The translations under genes and the position numbers were made by a program. A stretch of DNA of 64,000 nucleotides. It comes from Bacteroidia bacterium (GTDB taxonomy: Bacteria > Bacteroidota > Bacteroidia > B-17B0 > Aurantibacillaceae). How positions within the stretch are numbered: position 1 is the stretch's first letter; every line of letters begins with the position of its first letter. The notes beneath the pieces are model-generated. The model was not told where the DNA came from. It was given only the letters and a program-made list of their open reading frames with translations, and searched no databases. The DNA is taken from positions 1-64,000 of the forward strand of contig JALHRL010000022.1 in NCBI GenBank assembly GCA_022841465.1. Reading direction: 5' to 3'. Of this stretch, positions 1 to 7,632 are shown piece after piece.

Positions 1-422
1 CCCCCCAACATTTTGCATTTTCTTCTCCTTCAAGTTGGATACCCGGAACTGCTCAATCTGGAGCTGCTATTTTAGGCGAAGTTTCATCTAAAATACCCGA
101 TAGTTTAAAAACTCTGGTCGATAAATCGGTTTTTCAACCAATAAAAAAGGCAGCAGTTCCTGTCATTGGTTCAGACATTTCTTCAGTTTTATCACCCCCA
201 ACGTCTAAACCAATTAGCTTAAAAGAATTCAATGAATCTGATATAGAGCCGCTAAAAGCTCGCATAACTCCTGAAATGGGAGAAACAGGTCAAAGATTAT
301 CTAGATTATTAGATGATGTAAAGGGTAGACCTTTACAAGCAATAAGAGCCAGGATGTTTGCTCTTTATCAAAATCCAGAATACAGAAAAATAATAGATCA
401 ACAAGAGGGTAGTCAAAAATGA
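1..422 (+). CDS. C-terminal part of an unrecognised phage protein (5' end outside window)
   Basis: An uninterrupted reading frame runs from position 3 to the TGA at 420-422, so the window starts inside a gene. The visible residues are Ser/Pro/Ala-rich at first and then a charged helical tail rich in Arg, Leu and Glu. No domain was recognised. Its stop overlaps the ATG of the next gene (ATGA), which indicates translational coupling and a shared rightward operon, probably the end of the late region. A virion or late protein is likely from position only. Confidence 0.6.
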   Translation, partial: PQHFAFSSPSSWIPGTAQSGAAILGEVSSKIPDSLKTLVDKSVFQPIKKAAVPVIGSDISSVLSPPTSKPISLKEFNESDIEPLKARITPEMGETGQRLSRLLDDVKGRPLQAIRARMFALYQNPEYRKIIDQQEGSQK

Positions 423-703
423 CAGACTTAGAAAAAGAACGTCTTTTTGAGACTCTTGATAAGATATCAGATAGAATCAATGAAGTTGAAAAGACTCTCG
501 TGAAACAAGAAGCTAATCTGTCTGAGCATATGAAGAGAACCGAACTTGCTGAAGAAAACTTACAACTTCTTAGAGAAGAACTTAAGCCTCTAGAAAAACA
601 CGTATACTATATTGAAGGAGCTTTTAAGCTTGTCGGTGGAATAGGCGTGATAGTCTCTTTAGTTGTAGGCTTTATTAAGATATTGACTTTTTTAGGTCAA
701 TAG
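419..703 (+). CDS. Coiled-coil protein with one C-terminal membrane segment (XhlA-like)
   Basis: 94 residues. Residues 1-60 are highly charged with heptad-like Leu/Ile spacing, predicting a coiled coil. Residues 68-91 form one hydrophobic segment (GGIGVIVSLVVGFIKILTFL). This layout matches small holin-associated or haemolysin XhlA-like phage proteins, but the match is by architecture only. It starts in an ATGA overlap with the upstream gene and runs tail-to-tail into the leftward gene at 675-1085, overlapping by 29 bases. Confidence 0.65.
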   Translation: MTDLEKERLFETLDKISDRINEVEKTLVKQEANLSEHMKRTELAEENLQLLREELKPLEKHVYYIEGAFKLVGGIGVIVSLVVGFIKILTFLGQ

Positions 704-1085
704 ATCTATCAACCATATCATTTAAAAAGTTTTCAATTTCTTCTTTTTCTTTATAAAAATCTTTATTTTTGTCTTGATTAGTAATCTGATCTACAGTCTT
801 CGTAATATCTTCTTTAAGATCTAATAAATTTTTAGCTTTAGCTTTATTGTAAACACATCGATTTCTTCGATTGTTTAGATTGTAAATATCTTTTCTATTA
901 TTATGCGTTTTGTGAAGGTTTTCTTCTGAGTAATTACCTTCATCGTTTTTATCAAACGTAGCATTAATATATTCTTTATTAAATTTTTTAAGAAAATCTA
1001 AGTCTTTTTTAGATAGTTTTTTTATATAATCTTGTTCATAGAGTTCACTTCTCGTGTTAACTCTATAACTTTTTCTTTTTTTCAT
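675..1085 (-). CDS. Hypothetical basic protein
   Basis: 136 residues, very rich in Lys, Asn, Asp and Glu, with no hydrophobic segment and no recognised domain. Its 3' end overlaps the end of the rightward gene 419-703, so this is the convergent border of two transcription units. It is the last gene of the long leftward block. The ORF is long for such AT-rich sequence, which supports it being real. Confidence 0.55.
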   Translation of the reverse strand: MKKRKSYRVNTRSELYEQDYIKKLSKKDLDFLKKFNKEYINATFDKNDEGNYSEENLHKTHNNRKDIYNLNNRRNRCVYNKAKAKNLLDLKEDITKTVDQITNQDKNKDFYKEKEEIENFLNDMVDRSIDLKKSIS

Positions 1086-1121
1086 ATATTAAACATATAC
1101 AAAAAAGTGTTACTTGTCAAA

Positions 1122-1502
1122 CTATTTAACAGCTTGGCTTACAGCAAAAGCGGTAGCAACCGAAGTTAGGATACCTAATGTAAACATTCCCGCGTATTTC
1201 CAGAAAGTATACTCTTCATGTTTCCTAAGTTTATCATTTAGCTCAGAATTATCCTTTTGAGCAACATTTAGGCGTTCTTGATATAAAGAAACCGATTCTT
1301 TATAATTTTCAAGAATTTTTTTATTATTTTCAGCAAGGCCCTTATAAAGATCTAATTCCTCAGACATTAACCTAAGCTTTTTTTCTCGCTCAGGGGTAAT
1401 AAGATACCCTCTATAAGGAGCAGGCTGAGTTTGCTCTAATAGATCAAAATCAGCGCGAGCTGGCGCTATTAATGCTAGGACTAGTGCGCATGCTACGATC
1501 AT
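1122..1502 (-). CDS. Exported coiled-coil protein with C-terminal membrane segment
   Basis: 126 residues. A signal peptide-like start (MIVACALVLALIAPARA) is followed by a long charged coiled coil (about residues 35-95) and a C-terminal hydrophobic helix (YAGMFTLGILTSVATAFAV). The start lies within the lipoprotein gene in another frame and has a GAGG about 7 bases upstream. It sits directly after two spanin-like genes, so a role in disrupting the envelope at lysis is inferred. The exact family is not recognised. Confidence 0.6.
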   Translation of the reverse strand: MIVACALVLALIAPARADFDLLEQTQPAPYRGYLITPEREKKLRLMSEELDLYKGLAENNKKILENYKESVSLYQERLNVAQKDNSELNDKLRKHEEYTFWKYAGMFTLGILTSVATAFAVSQAVK

Positions 1503-1653
1503 TTCTAAACCTCATCATATCCCGCTCTATACGGCGTTTACGGTCATCCATACACTCTTGGCTATCCTCACCCATCTCTTCGCAAATCGTCAAAGGAAGG
1601 GCACTACAAGCGCTTAAAACTAGGCTTAGAGTAATAATAAGATACTTCATCAT
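1450..1653 (-). CDS. Small outer-membrane lipoprotein, candidate o-spanin
   Basis: 67 residues. The N terminus MMKYLIITLSLVLSAC is a lipoprotein signal with a lipobox (L-S-A-C), so the mature protein would be lipid-anchored at Cys16. The rest is short, polar and Arg/Ser-rich, as in many o-spanins. Its ATG overlaps the stop of the preceding membrane/coiled-coil gene (1650-1931), and its 3' end overlaps 1122-1502. Such nesting is typical of two-component spanins, which fuse inner and outer membranes in the last step of lysis. Confidence 0.6.
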   Translation of the reverse strand: MMKYLIITLSLVLSACSALPLTICEEMGEDSQECMDDRKRRIERDMMRFRNDRSMRTSPSINSASSR

Positions 1654-1931
1654 TTATTGTCCCAATACTTTTTAACTTGGTCAGGATCTAAGTCTTGTAC
1701 CTTTTTTTCTTTTATACTAGCTTCAATATCTTTTGACAAGAGTTCTTTTTCTTTAATCTTCTCGTCTACAACCTTGCTTCGTTCTTCAAGCCTAATAGAT
1801 TGCTCTTTAAGTAAAGTTGAAGCAAGTTTAGAAACTAGATCATTTATACGTTTTTTCTGGAATAGTAGAAGACCGACAATAGATCCAATAGCAGCTATTA
1901 CCAAATACCAATATTTTTTTAGAGTTTCCAT
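1650..1931 (-). CDS. Membrane-anchored coiled-coil protein, candidate i-spanin
   Basis: 93 residues. One N-terminal membrane helix (about residues 7-24, YWYLVIAAIGSIVGLLLF) is followed by a long Lys/Glu coiled coil. This is the usual architecture of an inner-membrane spanin subunit with its C terminus in the periplasm. Its stop overlaps the start of the candidate o-spanin lipoprotein (ATGA), the classical arrangement. It follows a secreted protease and a holin-like gene. The spanin assignment rests on architecture and gene order. Confidence 0.55.
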   Translation of the reverse strand: METLKKYWYLVIAAIGSIVGLLLFQKKRINDLVSKLASTLLKEQSIRLEERSKVVDEKIKEKELLSKDIEASIKEKKVQDLDPDQVKKYWDNK

Positions 1932-2641
1932 TAATCTATCCCAAAAGCTCCGAGAAAGCCGGTAAGCGGTGTAACAAGGCTAAATTCATTTTCAACAGCA
2001 CTATTAACTCCAACAACTTCGCCGGTCTGAGTATTAATAACGGGTCCTCCCGACATACCGGGGACTAGTGGTCCCTTGCCGGCGGTAAAGAAGTTTAGCT
2101 GAGACATCGGCACGTATGGGTGACATACAACCCCCTTTTGACCTTGAGGAAATCCACAAGCTACAAATGGACCGCTTTTATAGAAGCCGTTGACATGAGT
2201 TGCTAGTGGGTAGCGCGCGTGTTCGGAAAAGTCTCCTCTGAGAAGACCAAAGTCCAAACGACCGCTAGCACCGACAGCTCTAGCAAGTTTTCCGGTTGGC
2301 ACACCATTTTCGTCGGCAATAATAATATCACTTTGAGATAACTGATTCATCATGTCAAAAAGACAATGGGCGGCAGTCGCTGCGTAGCTTTCGTCAAATA
2401 CAACAGCAGAGCAAAAGAAACCGTCCCGAGGATCAATCAACATAATGATTGCTCCGTGTTTTGGATTTGGGTGTTTGCTATACTTTTTAATTTTAGTAAG
2501 CATTTTAGTATGCCGACTTTTGACTACAGACTTTGGACCAACCTCTAGAGTTTGATTAGCAGAGGCTGTATTAATTAATAGAGCAAGGGAACCACCCATA
2601 GCGGCCCCAATTAAAAATAGTACAAATTTATTTAGTTTCAT
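1931..2641 (-). CDS. Exported trypsin-like serine protease
   Basis: About 236 residues, taking the ATG at 2641 (MKLNKF), which overlaps the end of the upstream gene; an in-frame ATG at 2671 is also possible. An N-terminal hydrophobic signal (FVLFLIGAAMGGSLALLI) ends near TASAN. The chymotrypsin-fold triad is visible: His in AATAAHCLF, a later Asp (candidate in GRLDFGLLRG) and Ser in GMSGGPVINT, which is the V8/DegP-like glutamyl-endopeptidase pattern. It likely acts in the periplasm or envelope. Secreted trypsin-like proteases are uncommon in phage genomes. Lying between holin-like and spanin-like genes, it may help lysis or process envelope proteins. Confidence 0.85.
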   Translation of the reverse strand: MKLNKFVLFLIGAAMGGSLALLINTASANQTLEVGPKSVVKSRHTKMLTKIKKYSKHPNPKHGAIIMLIDPRDGFFCSAVVFDESYAATAAHCLFDMMNQLSQSDIIIADENGVPTGKLARAVGASGRLDFGLLRGDFSEHARYPLATHVNGFYKSGPFVACGFPQGQKGVVCHPYVPMSQLNFFTAGKGPLVPGMSGGPVINTQTGEVVGVNSAVENEFSLVTPLTGFLGAFGID

Positions 2642-2852
2642 CTGATTTACTCGAACTGAATGTTTTTCCACGAATGTTTAATTTTCTACCAAAGTATAAT
2701 GCTACGGTAGTTCCAAACAATTCAAAGAGTGGTCCAGTGCTTTTGATTACTTGAAAAATTTCAAGTCCAGACGCAATTAAAAAGGCAACAAATGCCACAG
2801 TCATAAGAGTGAGACTCACGCTTTGACCCTCACTTTCTTTTTTTAGCCACAT
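2628..2852 (-). CDS. Small two-helix membrane protein, candidate holin
   Basis: 74 residues from the ATG at 2852, which has AGGA about 7 bases upstream; the ORF is open to 2882. Two hydrophobic segments (LTLMTVAFVAFLIASGL and ELFGTTVALYFG) are joined by a short turn, and the C terminus is charged and Ser/Lys-rich. Size and topology fit class II or small phage holins. The endolysin lies far away at 48847-49245, so the lysis genes are dispersed. Function is inferred from topology and neighbours. Confidence 0.5.
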   Translation of the reverse strand: MWLKKESEGQSVSLTLMTVAFVAFLIASGLEIFQVIKSTGPLFELFGTTVALYFGRKLNIRGKTFSSSKSDETK

Positions 2853-3195
2853 TTCTTTTCCTAACACGGTTAGAGTTTTCAACCTTTGTCTTAAGGTCGT
2901 GATGTTCTAAACATAATACCTGAAAACCTTCAGGAGTGCAAAACATTTTTTCAATATAATCATTCCAATCTGTAAAACCTTTTGCAGGATCTACAACTGG
3001 AATAATATGATCTATTTGTACATTTTTTCGAGCATGTAAGACATCAAAAGGGCATAGATTACAATTATAATGCCAGATCATTCTACCGTTAACCGATATT
3101 TGTTTAGCTCTAGCTCTAAGGAGCGCTTCGTTTCTTGCCGGCCACATGTATGACATGCGCCGCAGGGTTCTTATTAAGAAGGGTTTGAGTTCCAT
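2830..3195 (-). CDS. HNH endonuclease family protein
   Basis: 121 residues. The HNH core is visible: a first Cys pair (NCNLCPFD), then IDHIIPV with the catalytic His, and a second part with FQVLCLEHHDLKTK. The CxxC...CxxHH residues would bind the structural zinc. The protein is short, with basic ends. In phages such proteins are free-standing homing endonucleases or packaging-linked nucleases. Its position among nucleotide genes, not near terminase, favours a nicking or homing role. Overlaps the holin-like gene downstream. Confidence 0.8.
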   Translation of the reverse strand: MELKPFLIRTLRRMSYMWPARNEALLRARAKQISVNGRMIWHYNCNLCPFDVLHARKNVQIDHIIPVVDPAKGFTDWNDYIEKMFCTPEGFQVLCLEHHDLKTKVENSNRVRKRNVAKKRK

Positions 3196-3492
3196 TTATT
3201 TTGGCGGATTTTTGTAGAAACGACTAAAGCTACAAACTGAGCATTTTTTTAACCAACGAACGCCCATTTTTTCAACGCTTAGTCTTCCTTTTCCGCACTC
3301 CTCGCATTTTTTTTCAACAAACCTAGAAACTTCAACTTTAACTTCTAGCTCTTCTTCATCGTCTTCTTTATGCTCTTGGCTATATCGTATAAGCGATTTG
3401 ACTTGTCGTTCTAGTCTTTTAATCTGTTGTTCTTTTTGTTTTAGTAACCGTCTTAGGGCTTCTACATCACTGTCGTATTTGTTTCTGGACAT
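3196..3492 (-). CDS. Coiled-coil protein with C-terminal zinc ribbon
   Basis: 98 residues. The N-terminal half is a charged coiled coil (about residues 10-55, Lys/Gln/Glu-rich). The C-terminal half has a CxxC-x17-CxxC pattern (CEECGKG and KKCSVC), a zinc ribbon likely to bind nucleic acid or protein. It abuts the dUTPase gene (start and stop share a base). No named family was recognised. Confidence 0.65.
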   Translation of the reverse strand: MSRNKYDSDVEALRRLLKQKEQQIKRLERQVKSLIRYSQEHKEDDEEELEVKVEVSRFVEKKCEECGKGRLSVEKMGVRWLKKCSVCSFSRFYKNPPK

Positions 3493-3911
3493 TATGCCCC
3501 CGAACTGCCGTAACCCTTTGAACCACGTTTTGTCTTAGATAAAGTTCGTACTTCTTTTAGTTTAACACTAGGTAACTCAATAATAACCAATTGCCCAACT
3601 CTGTCGCCAATAGAATATACGTCGTTTCCTTCGCCAAGGCTTTTATACCTAAACGACAGCTCACCAGTATAACCGCTATCAACAACACCAACGCAGTTGC
3701 CGAGGATCATGTCTTTGTTAGTGACGCTTGATCTAGGAAATAAGAGTCCTACATATCCTTTTGGAATATCGACACAAATGCCTGTCTTATAATCTAAATA
3801 ACGCTTTTCTTTTTTTACTGAAGTACAGTAAATATCAAATCCAGCATCTTGCGTATGTGCCTTGGTTGGCTGTTTAGCATCTTTAGTAAGCCTGATAAAT
3901 CTAAGAAGCAC
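3492..3911 (-). CDS. dut: dUTP diphosphatase
   Basis: 139 residues, the usual length for a trimeric dUTPase. It hydrolyses dUTP to dUMP and PPi, keeping uracil out of phage DNA and feeding dTMP synthesis. Conserved motifs in order: motif 1 DAGFDIY, motif 2 PRSSVTNK, motif 3 GVVDSGYTGEL with the catalytic Asp and the Tyr that contacts the base, motif 4 GDRVGQLVI, and the C-terminal glycine-rich motif 5 KRGSKGYGSSG. It overlaps the dNMP kinase gene and works with ThyX and dCMP deaminase encoded in the same leftward block. Confidence 0.95.
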   Translation of the reverse strand: MLLRFIRLTKDAKQPTKAHTQDAGFDIYCTSVKKEKRYLDYKTGICVDIPKGYVGLLFPRSSVTNKDMILGNCVGVVDSGYTGELSFRYKSLGEGNDVYSIGDRVGQLVIIELPSVKLKEVRTLSKTKRGSKGYGSSGA

Positions 3912-4614
3912 TGATAAGATCCTTTAGTTTTTTTAGAAGCGGTTTTGGATATTTTTTTACGTTGTAAATATAATACTCTTCTATTTTTTTCTGAACTTGG
4001 TCAATAGACTGATTATTTAAAATTACTTTATCATATTCTTTATCAGAACCTAAACTATTTTCAGAAACATGAGTGCTTTTATTTGAAGATGCACGTTTTA
4101 GACGCAATAAATGAGCGCCTAGTGAATTTTTAAGCATCAGTCTTTCATTTTTAAAACGACAATCGGTGATGACAATTCGTTTTTGAACAGAATTTTTAAT
4201 AATGGCTTCAGCAACTAGAATCCAAAAATCAGGGTTAATCCTATCCCTAACAACTTCTGTACCTACAAACTGAAGAATCTCTCTTGGAGTTGTAAATTTC
4301 TTATTTAAAATAAACTCTTTTAAAGCCTGTTTATCATAATTTAAACTAATATTATAATAAGCCGCTTCCTTTTCAATACTATCAATAAGAGAACTTGAAT
4401 AGCTTTTATCCAAAATAAAAGCTGTATCAAATTTCATTTCTTTTTGTCTAGCATTAGAAAAAAGTTCATAGTCAACATCGAATGCTTCCGAACAGATAAA
4501 ACGTAGTGAATCAGCAAACGATACACGCCTAAAACCAAACTCTTCAATAAGACGTTCAGCGGCTGTATCTTTACCAACACCCTTTTCTCCGCATAGAGCA
4601 ATAATCACAGACAT
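3901..4614 (-). CDS. Deoxynucleoside monophosphate kinase
   Basis: 237 residues. The P-loop GEKGVGKDTAAERL lies at the N terminus, followed by FRRVSFADSLR, the layout of T4 gp1-type dNMP kinases, and later FTTPREILQFVGTEVVRDR and VITDCRFKNE. These features are shared with phage dNMP kinases. It should phosphorylate dNMPs to dNDPs with ATP. Its start overlaps the end of the upstream gene, and its end overlaps dut, so the genes are expressed together. Confidence 0.85.
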   Translation of the reverse strand: MSVIIALCGEKGVGKDTAAERLIEEFGFRRVSFADSLRFICSEAFDVDYELFSNARQKEMKFDTAFILDKSYSSSLIDSIEKEAAYYNISLNYDKQALKEFILNKKFTTPREILQFVGTEVVRDRINPDFWILVAEAIIKNSVQKRIVITDCRFKNERLMLKNSLGAHLLRLKRASSNKSTHVSENSLGSDKEYDKVILNNQSIDQVQKKIEEYYIYNVKKYPKPLLKKLKDLISAS

Positions 4615-4988
4615 TTTTTCTCTACCTCAGTTAAAAGTTTAGCAACTTTATTTAAAAGAGTATTGTTTTTACTTTTTTCAAGTTTACTAAGTATCTTAAC
4701 AGAATTTTCTAAAATTGAAACGCTATATTTAGCGACAAACTCAGCATAAATTTCTTCATAATCATCGCCCGTTATCTCATTAGTTGAGTCCAAACATAAA
4801 CTTGCGTGATATGCATGAAAAACTTCATGAATTATTGTATTAAGATTACAAGACCCAGCAGAAATACATATCTCTCGTTTATCAATATCAGTTACCGCAA
4901 CGCCGTCTGAGATTTTACGATAATCTTCGTCTTTAAGTTTAAAGACTTTCCAATTTTTGCCGAGTATTCGGGTTGTAATCATAATCAC
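4605..4988 (-). CDS. Small zinc metallopeptidase-like protein
   Basis: 127 residues. A clear HExxH zinc-binding motif lies in the middle (TIIHEVFHAYHASL), followed about 20-25 residues later by a Glu-rich helix (DDYEEIYAEFVAKYS) that could supply the third ligand, as in ImmA/IrrE or SprT-like gluzincins. There is no signal peptide, so it is cytoplasmic. It overlaps both neighbours. The substrate is unknown; ImmA-type proteins cleave repressors, but that role is only a possibility here. Confidence 0.65.
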   Translation of the reverse strand: MIMITTRILGKNWKVFKLKDEDYRKISDGVAVTDIDKREICISAGSCNLNTIIHEVFHAYHASLCLDSTNEITGDDYEEIYAEFVAKYSVSILENSVKILSKLEKSKNNTLLNKVAKLLTEVEKKCL

Positions 4989-5746
4989 CCCACATACAGC
5001 TTATTACCAAATACAGCTTTATGATCAATGATATGAATTGTATTATTAAAGAAAAGTCCGTTTGGAAGAACTGTAACAATTGAAAATGCGTGACCCCACT
5101 GGTGATGATTTTTTACATATTCAAAGATTTTATGGTTTGCATCTCCAAGCCAGCCGGAGTTAATAGCGCGGTGTGAGTCACCATTAAGCATTACAGTTTG
5201 ATATTCTTGAACGCGATGGGTGTGTCCATATACAACACTAGCTCCACACTTTCTGACAGTCTGAGCTGCGGTGTAATCGCCCGATCCAGCTGGCTCGTGA
5301 CGGGCATATAATTTAGAGTTAAGCACTTTTACTTTTTGGTTAGGTCCATATGGAATCCATTTCCATCCCGGACGTTTGTCCAGACGCAAGAGCTTTTTGA
5401 TGCTCATAAGACCGTAAAGTTGTGGCGCTTTATCTCGGATATAGCGGTCGAATCTATTTTCGTGATTACCTTCGATATAGACCTTTTCGGCTTTAGGAAA
5501 AAGCCTGTCAAGTTGATTTAGTCTTTCATTGACAGCGTCAGTTTCTTTTTTTAGAAAATTTTCTAGGTCTGGATCTTTTGGGTGAGATCCAACAGTAGCA
5601 AACTCGCCGTAATCACCAAGAATAACTACCGAATCAATATGAGGAAGTCCCTGACGAGCAATTTTTAACATCAACTCATAAGAACGTTTATCTTCATAAG
5701 GAATATGAGTATCCGGAATAATCAGAGCATACTTAACTTTTTGCAT
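4985..5746 (-). CDS. Calcineurin-like metallophosphoesterase
   Basis: 253 residues. The five-part metallophosphoesterase signature is complete: DTH near the N terminus (IIPDTHIPYED), GD (VILGDYGEF), GNHE (IEGNHENRF), a later conserved His (ARHEPAGSG) and GHTH (VYGHTHRVQ). These ligate two metal ions. Many phages carry such enzymes as nucleotide phosphatases, 2',3'-cyclic phosphodiesterases or single-strand nucleases; the substrate cannot be read from sequence. Its stop overlaps the start of the zinc peptidase-like gene. Confidence 0.9.
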   Translation of the reverse strand: MQKVKYALIIPDTHIPYEDKRSYELMLKIARQGLPHIDSVVILGDYGEFATVGSHPKDPDLENFLKKETDAVNERLNQLDRLFPKAEKVYIEGNHENRFDRYIRDKAPQLYGLMSIKKLLRLDKRPGWKWIPYGPNQKVKVLNSKLYARHEPAGSGDYTAAQTVRKCGASVVYGHTHRVQEYQTVMLNGDSHRAINSGWLGDANHKIFEYVKNHHQWGHAFSIVTVLPNGLFFNNTIHIIDHKAVFGNKLYVG

Positions 5747-5754
5747 TTTGCCTT

Positions 5755-5952
5755 TTAGAGTTGTTTAATTTTTTTAAGAACTTCTTCGATGTTCTTTACA
5801 TTGTTACTTAGAATCTGCATAGTTTCAAGAGAAATATTGACCGACTTATATTTCGATACTAACTTTATCAAAGATAAGTGTAAATTTAGCATTTCTCTTA
5901 GTTTTTGATCTAGTTGCTTTTTTAAAACTGCTTTTTCGAAATCAATTATCAT
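5755..5952 (-). CDS. Small helical hypothetical protein
   Basis: 65 residues, all predicted helical, with Leu/Lys-rich heptads (LDQKLREMLNLHLSLIKLV...). No recognised family. It overlaps the end of the VWA gene by 4 bases, which supports translation. Confidence 0.55.
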   Translation of the reverse strand: MIIDFEKAVLKKQLDQKLREMLNLHLSLIKLVSKYKSVNISLETMQILSNNVKNIEEVLKKIKQL

Positions 5953-7082
5953 ATATTAATCATGTATCCAAATTCAGCCGGTTTAGGGGCGCCCGGATTT
6001 ACGTTAACCCATAATACGGGAATTCCTGGGTTTTCTGGTACGTCAGATGTATCCATGTCTCCAAAGTAAATAATCGCGTCACATTTAAGCTCCTTGCATT
6101 TTTTTAAAGCTGGATCGTATGCTGTTCCGCCGTGACCGGTTCTTTTATACTCGATTTGATTTTTTGACTTTACTTTTTTAACTTCTTTAATTTCACAATC
6201 AGCTTGTATTACATTTATAGTTTCAGATTCTGGGATTAAAGAAAATAACTCATCAATAAATTTTAAATAACTTTCGTCAGAAATCGACCCAGACGTGTCT
6301 AAACAAACTCCAATATTTAATTTACGTTGTTTCTTTTTTCCTGGCTGTTCGAACTCAAATCTTCTGTGTGTTTTTTTTCTAGTATTTTTAGTTTTAGATA
6401 TAGTTCTGGTTGAAACAAAATTTCTTAATATACTTTTCCACGGCAAGGTGTTTGTTGTTGCATATCTTTGAAGTACCCGAGAAAGATCGGAACTAATCTT
6501 ACCGTTTGCTTTTTTAAGAGCTTGGTCTTTAATTTTTTCAATATTTGCTTGTACTTCAAACTGTTCGTCACCTTCTAATGGTTTATCACTTAGATCATGA
6601 TCATCTAAGACCTTGTCGGACAATTCTCTGCTGGGTTGGCTATCTTGTTTTGGAAGGTGCTTGATCAATATATCATAGTAGTATTCAGCGGTTTCTAAAG
6701 GATTAACCGGAACAGCGTTTTTGATAGCTTTAGAAATATCAGAAACTTTTACATGATCAATATTTCTAATATCTAGAAGTTGATTAATAGCACAATCCAT
6801 TGCAATATTAGTTATTTGTTCAATTTTATTAAATCTGGAAAAATGACCCATTACAGCATGAAGAATCTCGTGTTTTAAAACTTGTTTTCTGTCATGCCTA
6901 GAAGTTTCTTTTATAAAGTCAGTGTTAAAATAAACTACAGGTCTTTTGGTTTTAAAAGAAATACCCGCAGTTGGCATTTGTTTTTTATCTGCAACATATT
7001 TTAAATCACAATAAGAAATAAAGTGTGCATAAAAAGGCTCACTCTGAAGCAGATCATAGATAACTTCTTCAATTTCTATCAT
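5949..7082 (-). CDS. VWA-domain protein with metallopeptidase-like N terminus (DUF2201 type)
   Basis: 377 residues. The N-terminal part has HEILHAVMGHF, an HExxH followed by a downstream His, as in the metallopeptidase-like DUF2201 N-terminal domain. A linker follows, then a basic segment and the VWA domain, which opens with CLDTSGSIS, a complete MIDAS DxSxS motif, and continues with a GGT-containing loop (GHGGTAYDP) and YFGDMDTSD. It lies in one operon with a MoxR-type AAA+ ATPase (7629-8660). MoxR-VWA pairs act as ATP-driven remodelling or metal-insertion chaperones, and several are implicated in conflict systems. The target here is unknown. Confidence 0.85.
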   Translation of the reverse strand: MIEIEEVIYDLLQSEPFYAHFISYCDLKYVADKKQMPTAGISFKTKRPVVYFNTDFIKETSRHDRKQVLKHEILHAVMGHFSRFNKIEQITNIAMDCAINQLLDIRNIDHVKVSDISKAIKNAVPVNPLETAEYYYDILIKHLPKQDSQPSRELSDKVLDDHDLSDKPLEGDEQFEVQANIEKIKDQALKKANGKISSDLSRVLQRYATTNTLPWKSILRNFVSTRTISKTKNTRKKTHRRFEFEQPGKKKQRKLNIGVCLDTSGSISDESYLKFIDELFSLIPESETINVIQADCEIKEVKKVKSKNQIEYKRTGHGGTAYDPALKKCKELKCDAIIYFGDMDTSDVPENPGIPVLWVNVNPGAPKPAEFGYMINI

Positions 7083-7632
7083 ATTTGTCTGCCATAGACA
7101 TTTCTAGTAAGGAGGTATAAAGAACTCCTTCTTTTGCGTAAATTTCTTCTGGATATTCTCCGTCAAAAACAAGAGCCGGTCCTTCATCGCTATGAAGCAT
7201 TAATTCTTTGATCTTAATGATCTTAGGATTTTTAACAAGAACGACAGCTTTGTCTAAAGTCCAATAGCAGAATGTGTTTTTAGCAATAATAATAAAATCA
7301 TCGAGTGCTTGATTTTTTTCTTTTCTAATCTCTTTAAAAACAAAATCATACAAACCGTATGTTGTATTTTCGTATGTTCCAAAATTAATTTGGCTTAAGA
7401 TATCATCTTTGGATATTGTTTTATCCTGAAGAAGCTCTTTTACTTTAGAAAGACCTTCTTGAGGTCCATTTACCCAAACGATCTCAGGTCGCTCTTGTTT
7501 TTCTTTTTCATAGAGTCGAATAACGGCATCTTCTACTTCCTTTTCTGAAGTAGAAGACGGATTTTCAATAAACTTAGAATAGTTTTTAATATATTCTTCA
7601 AGAATTGCTTGTTGTTTTTCTGTTAGATTCAT
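7069..7632 (-). CDS. Hypothetical protein with a DUF6745-like C-terminal motif
   Basis: 187 residues between the AAA+ ATPase and VWA genes, overlapping both by 4-14 bases. The N-terminal 60 residues are helical. Towards the C terminus there is LMLHSDEGPALVFDGEYPEEIYAKEGVLY, of which the core HSDEGPA-x-x-FDG resembles the LHxxDGPA motif seen in DUF6745-type proteins. Being sandwiched between MoxR and VWA genes suggests it is a third component, perhaps an adaptor or substrate. The family link is tentative. Confidence 0.6.
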   Translation of the reverse strand: MNLTEKQQAILEEYIKNYSKFIENPSSTSEKEVEDAVIRLYEKEKQERPEIVWVNGPQEGLSKVKELLQDKTISKDDILSQINFGTYENTTYGLYDFVFKEIRKEKNQALDDFIIIAKNTFCYWTLDKAVVLVKNPKIIKIKELMLHSDEGPALVFDGEYPEEIYAKEGVLYTSLLEMSMADKYDRN

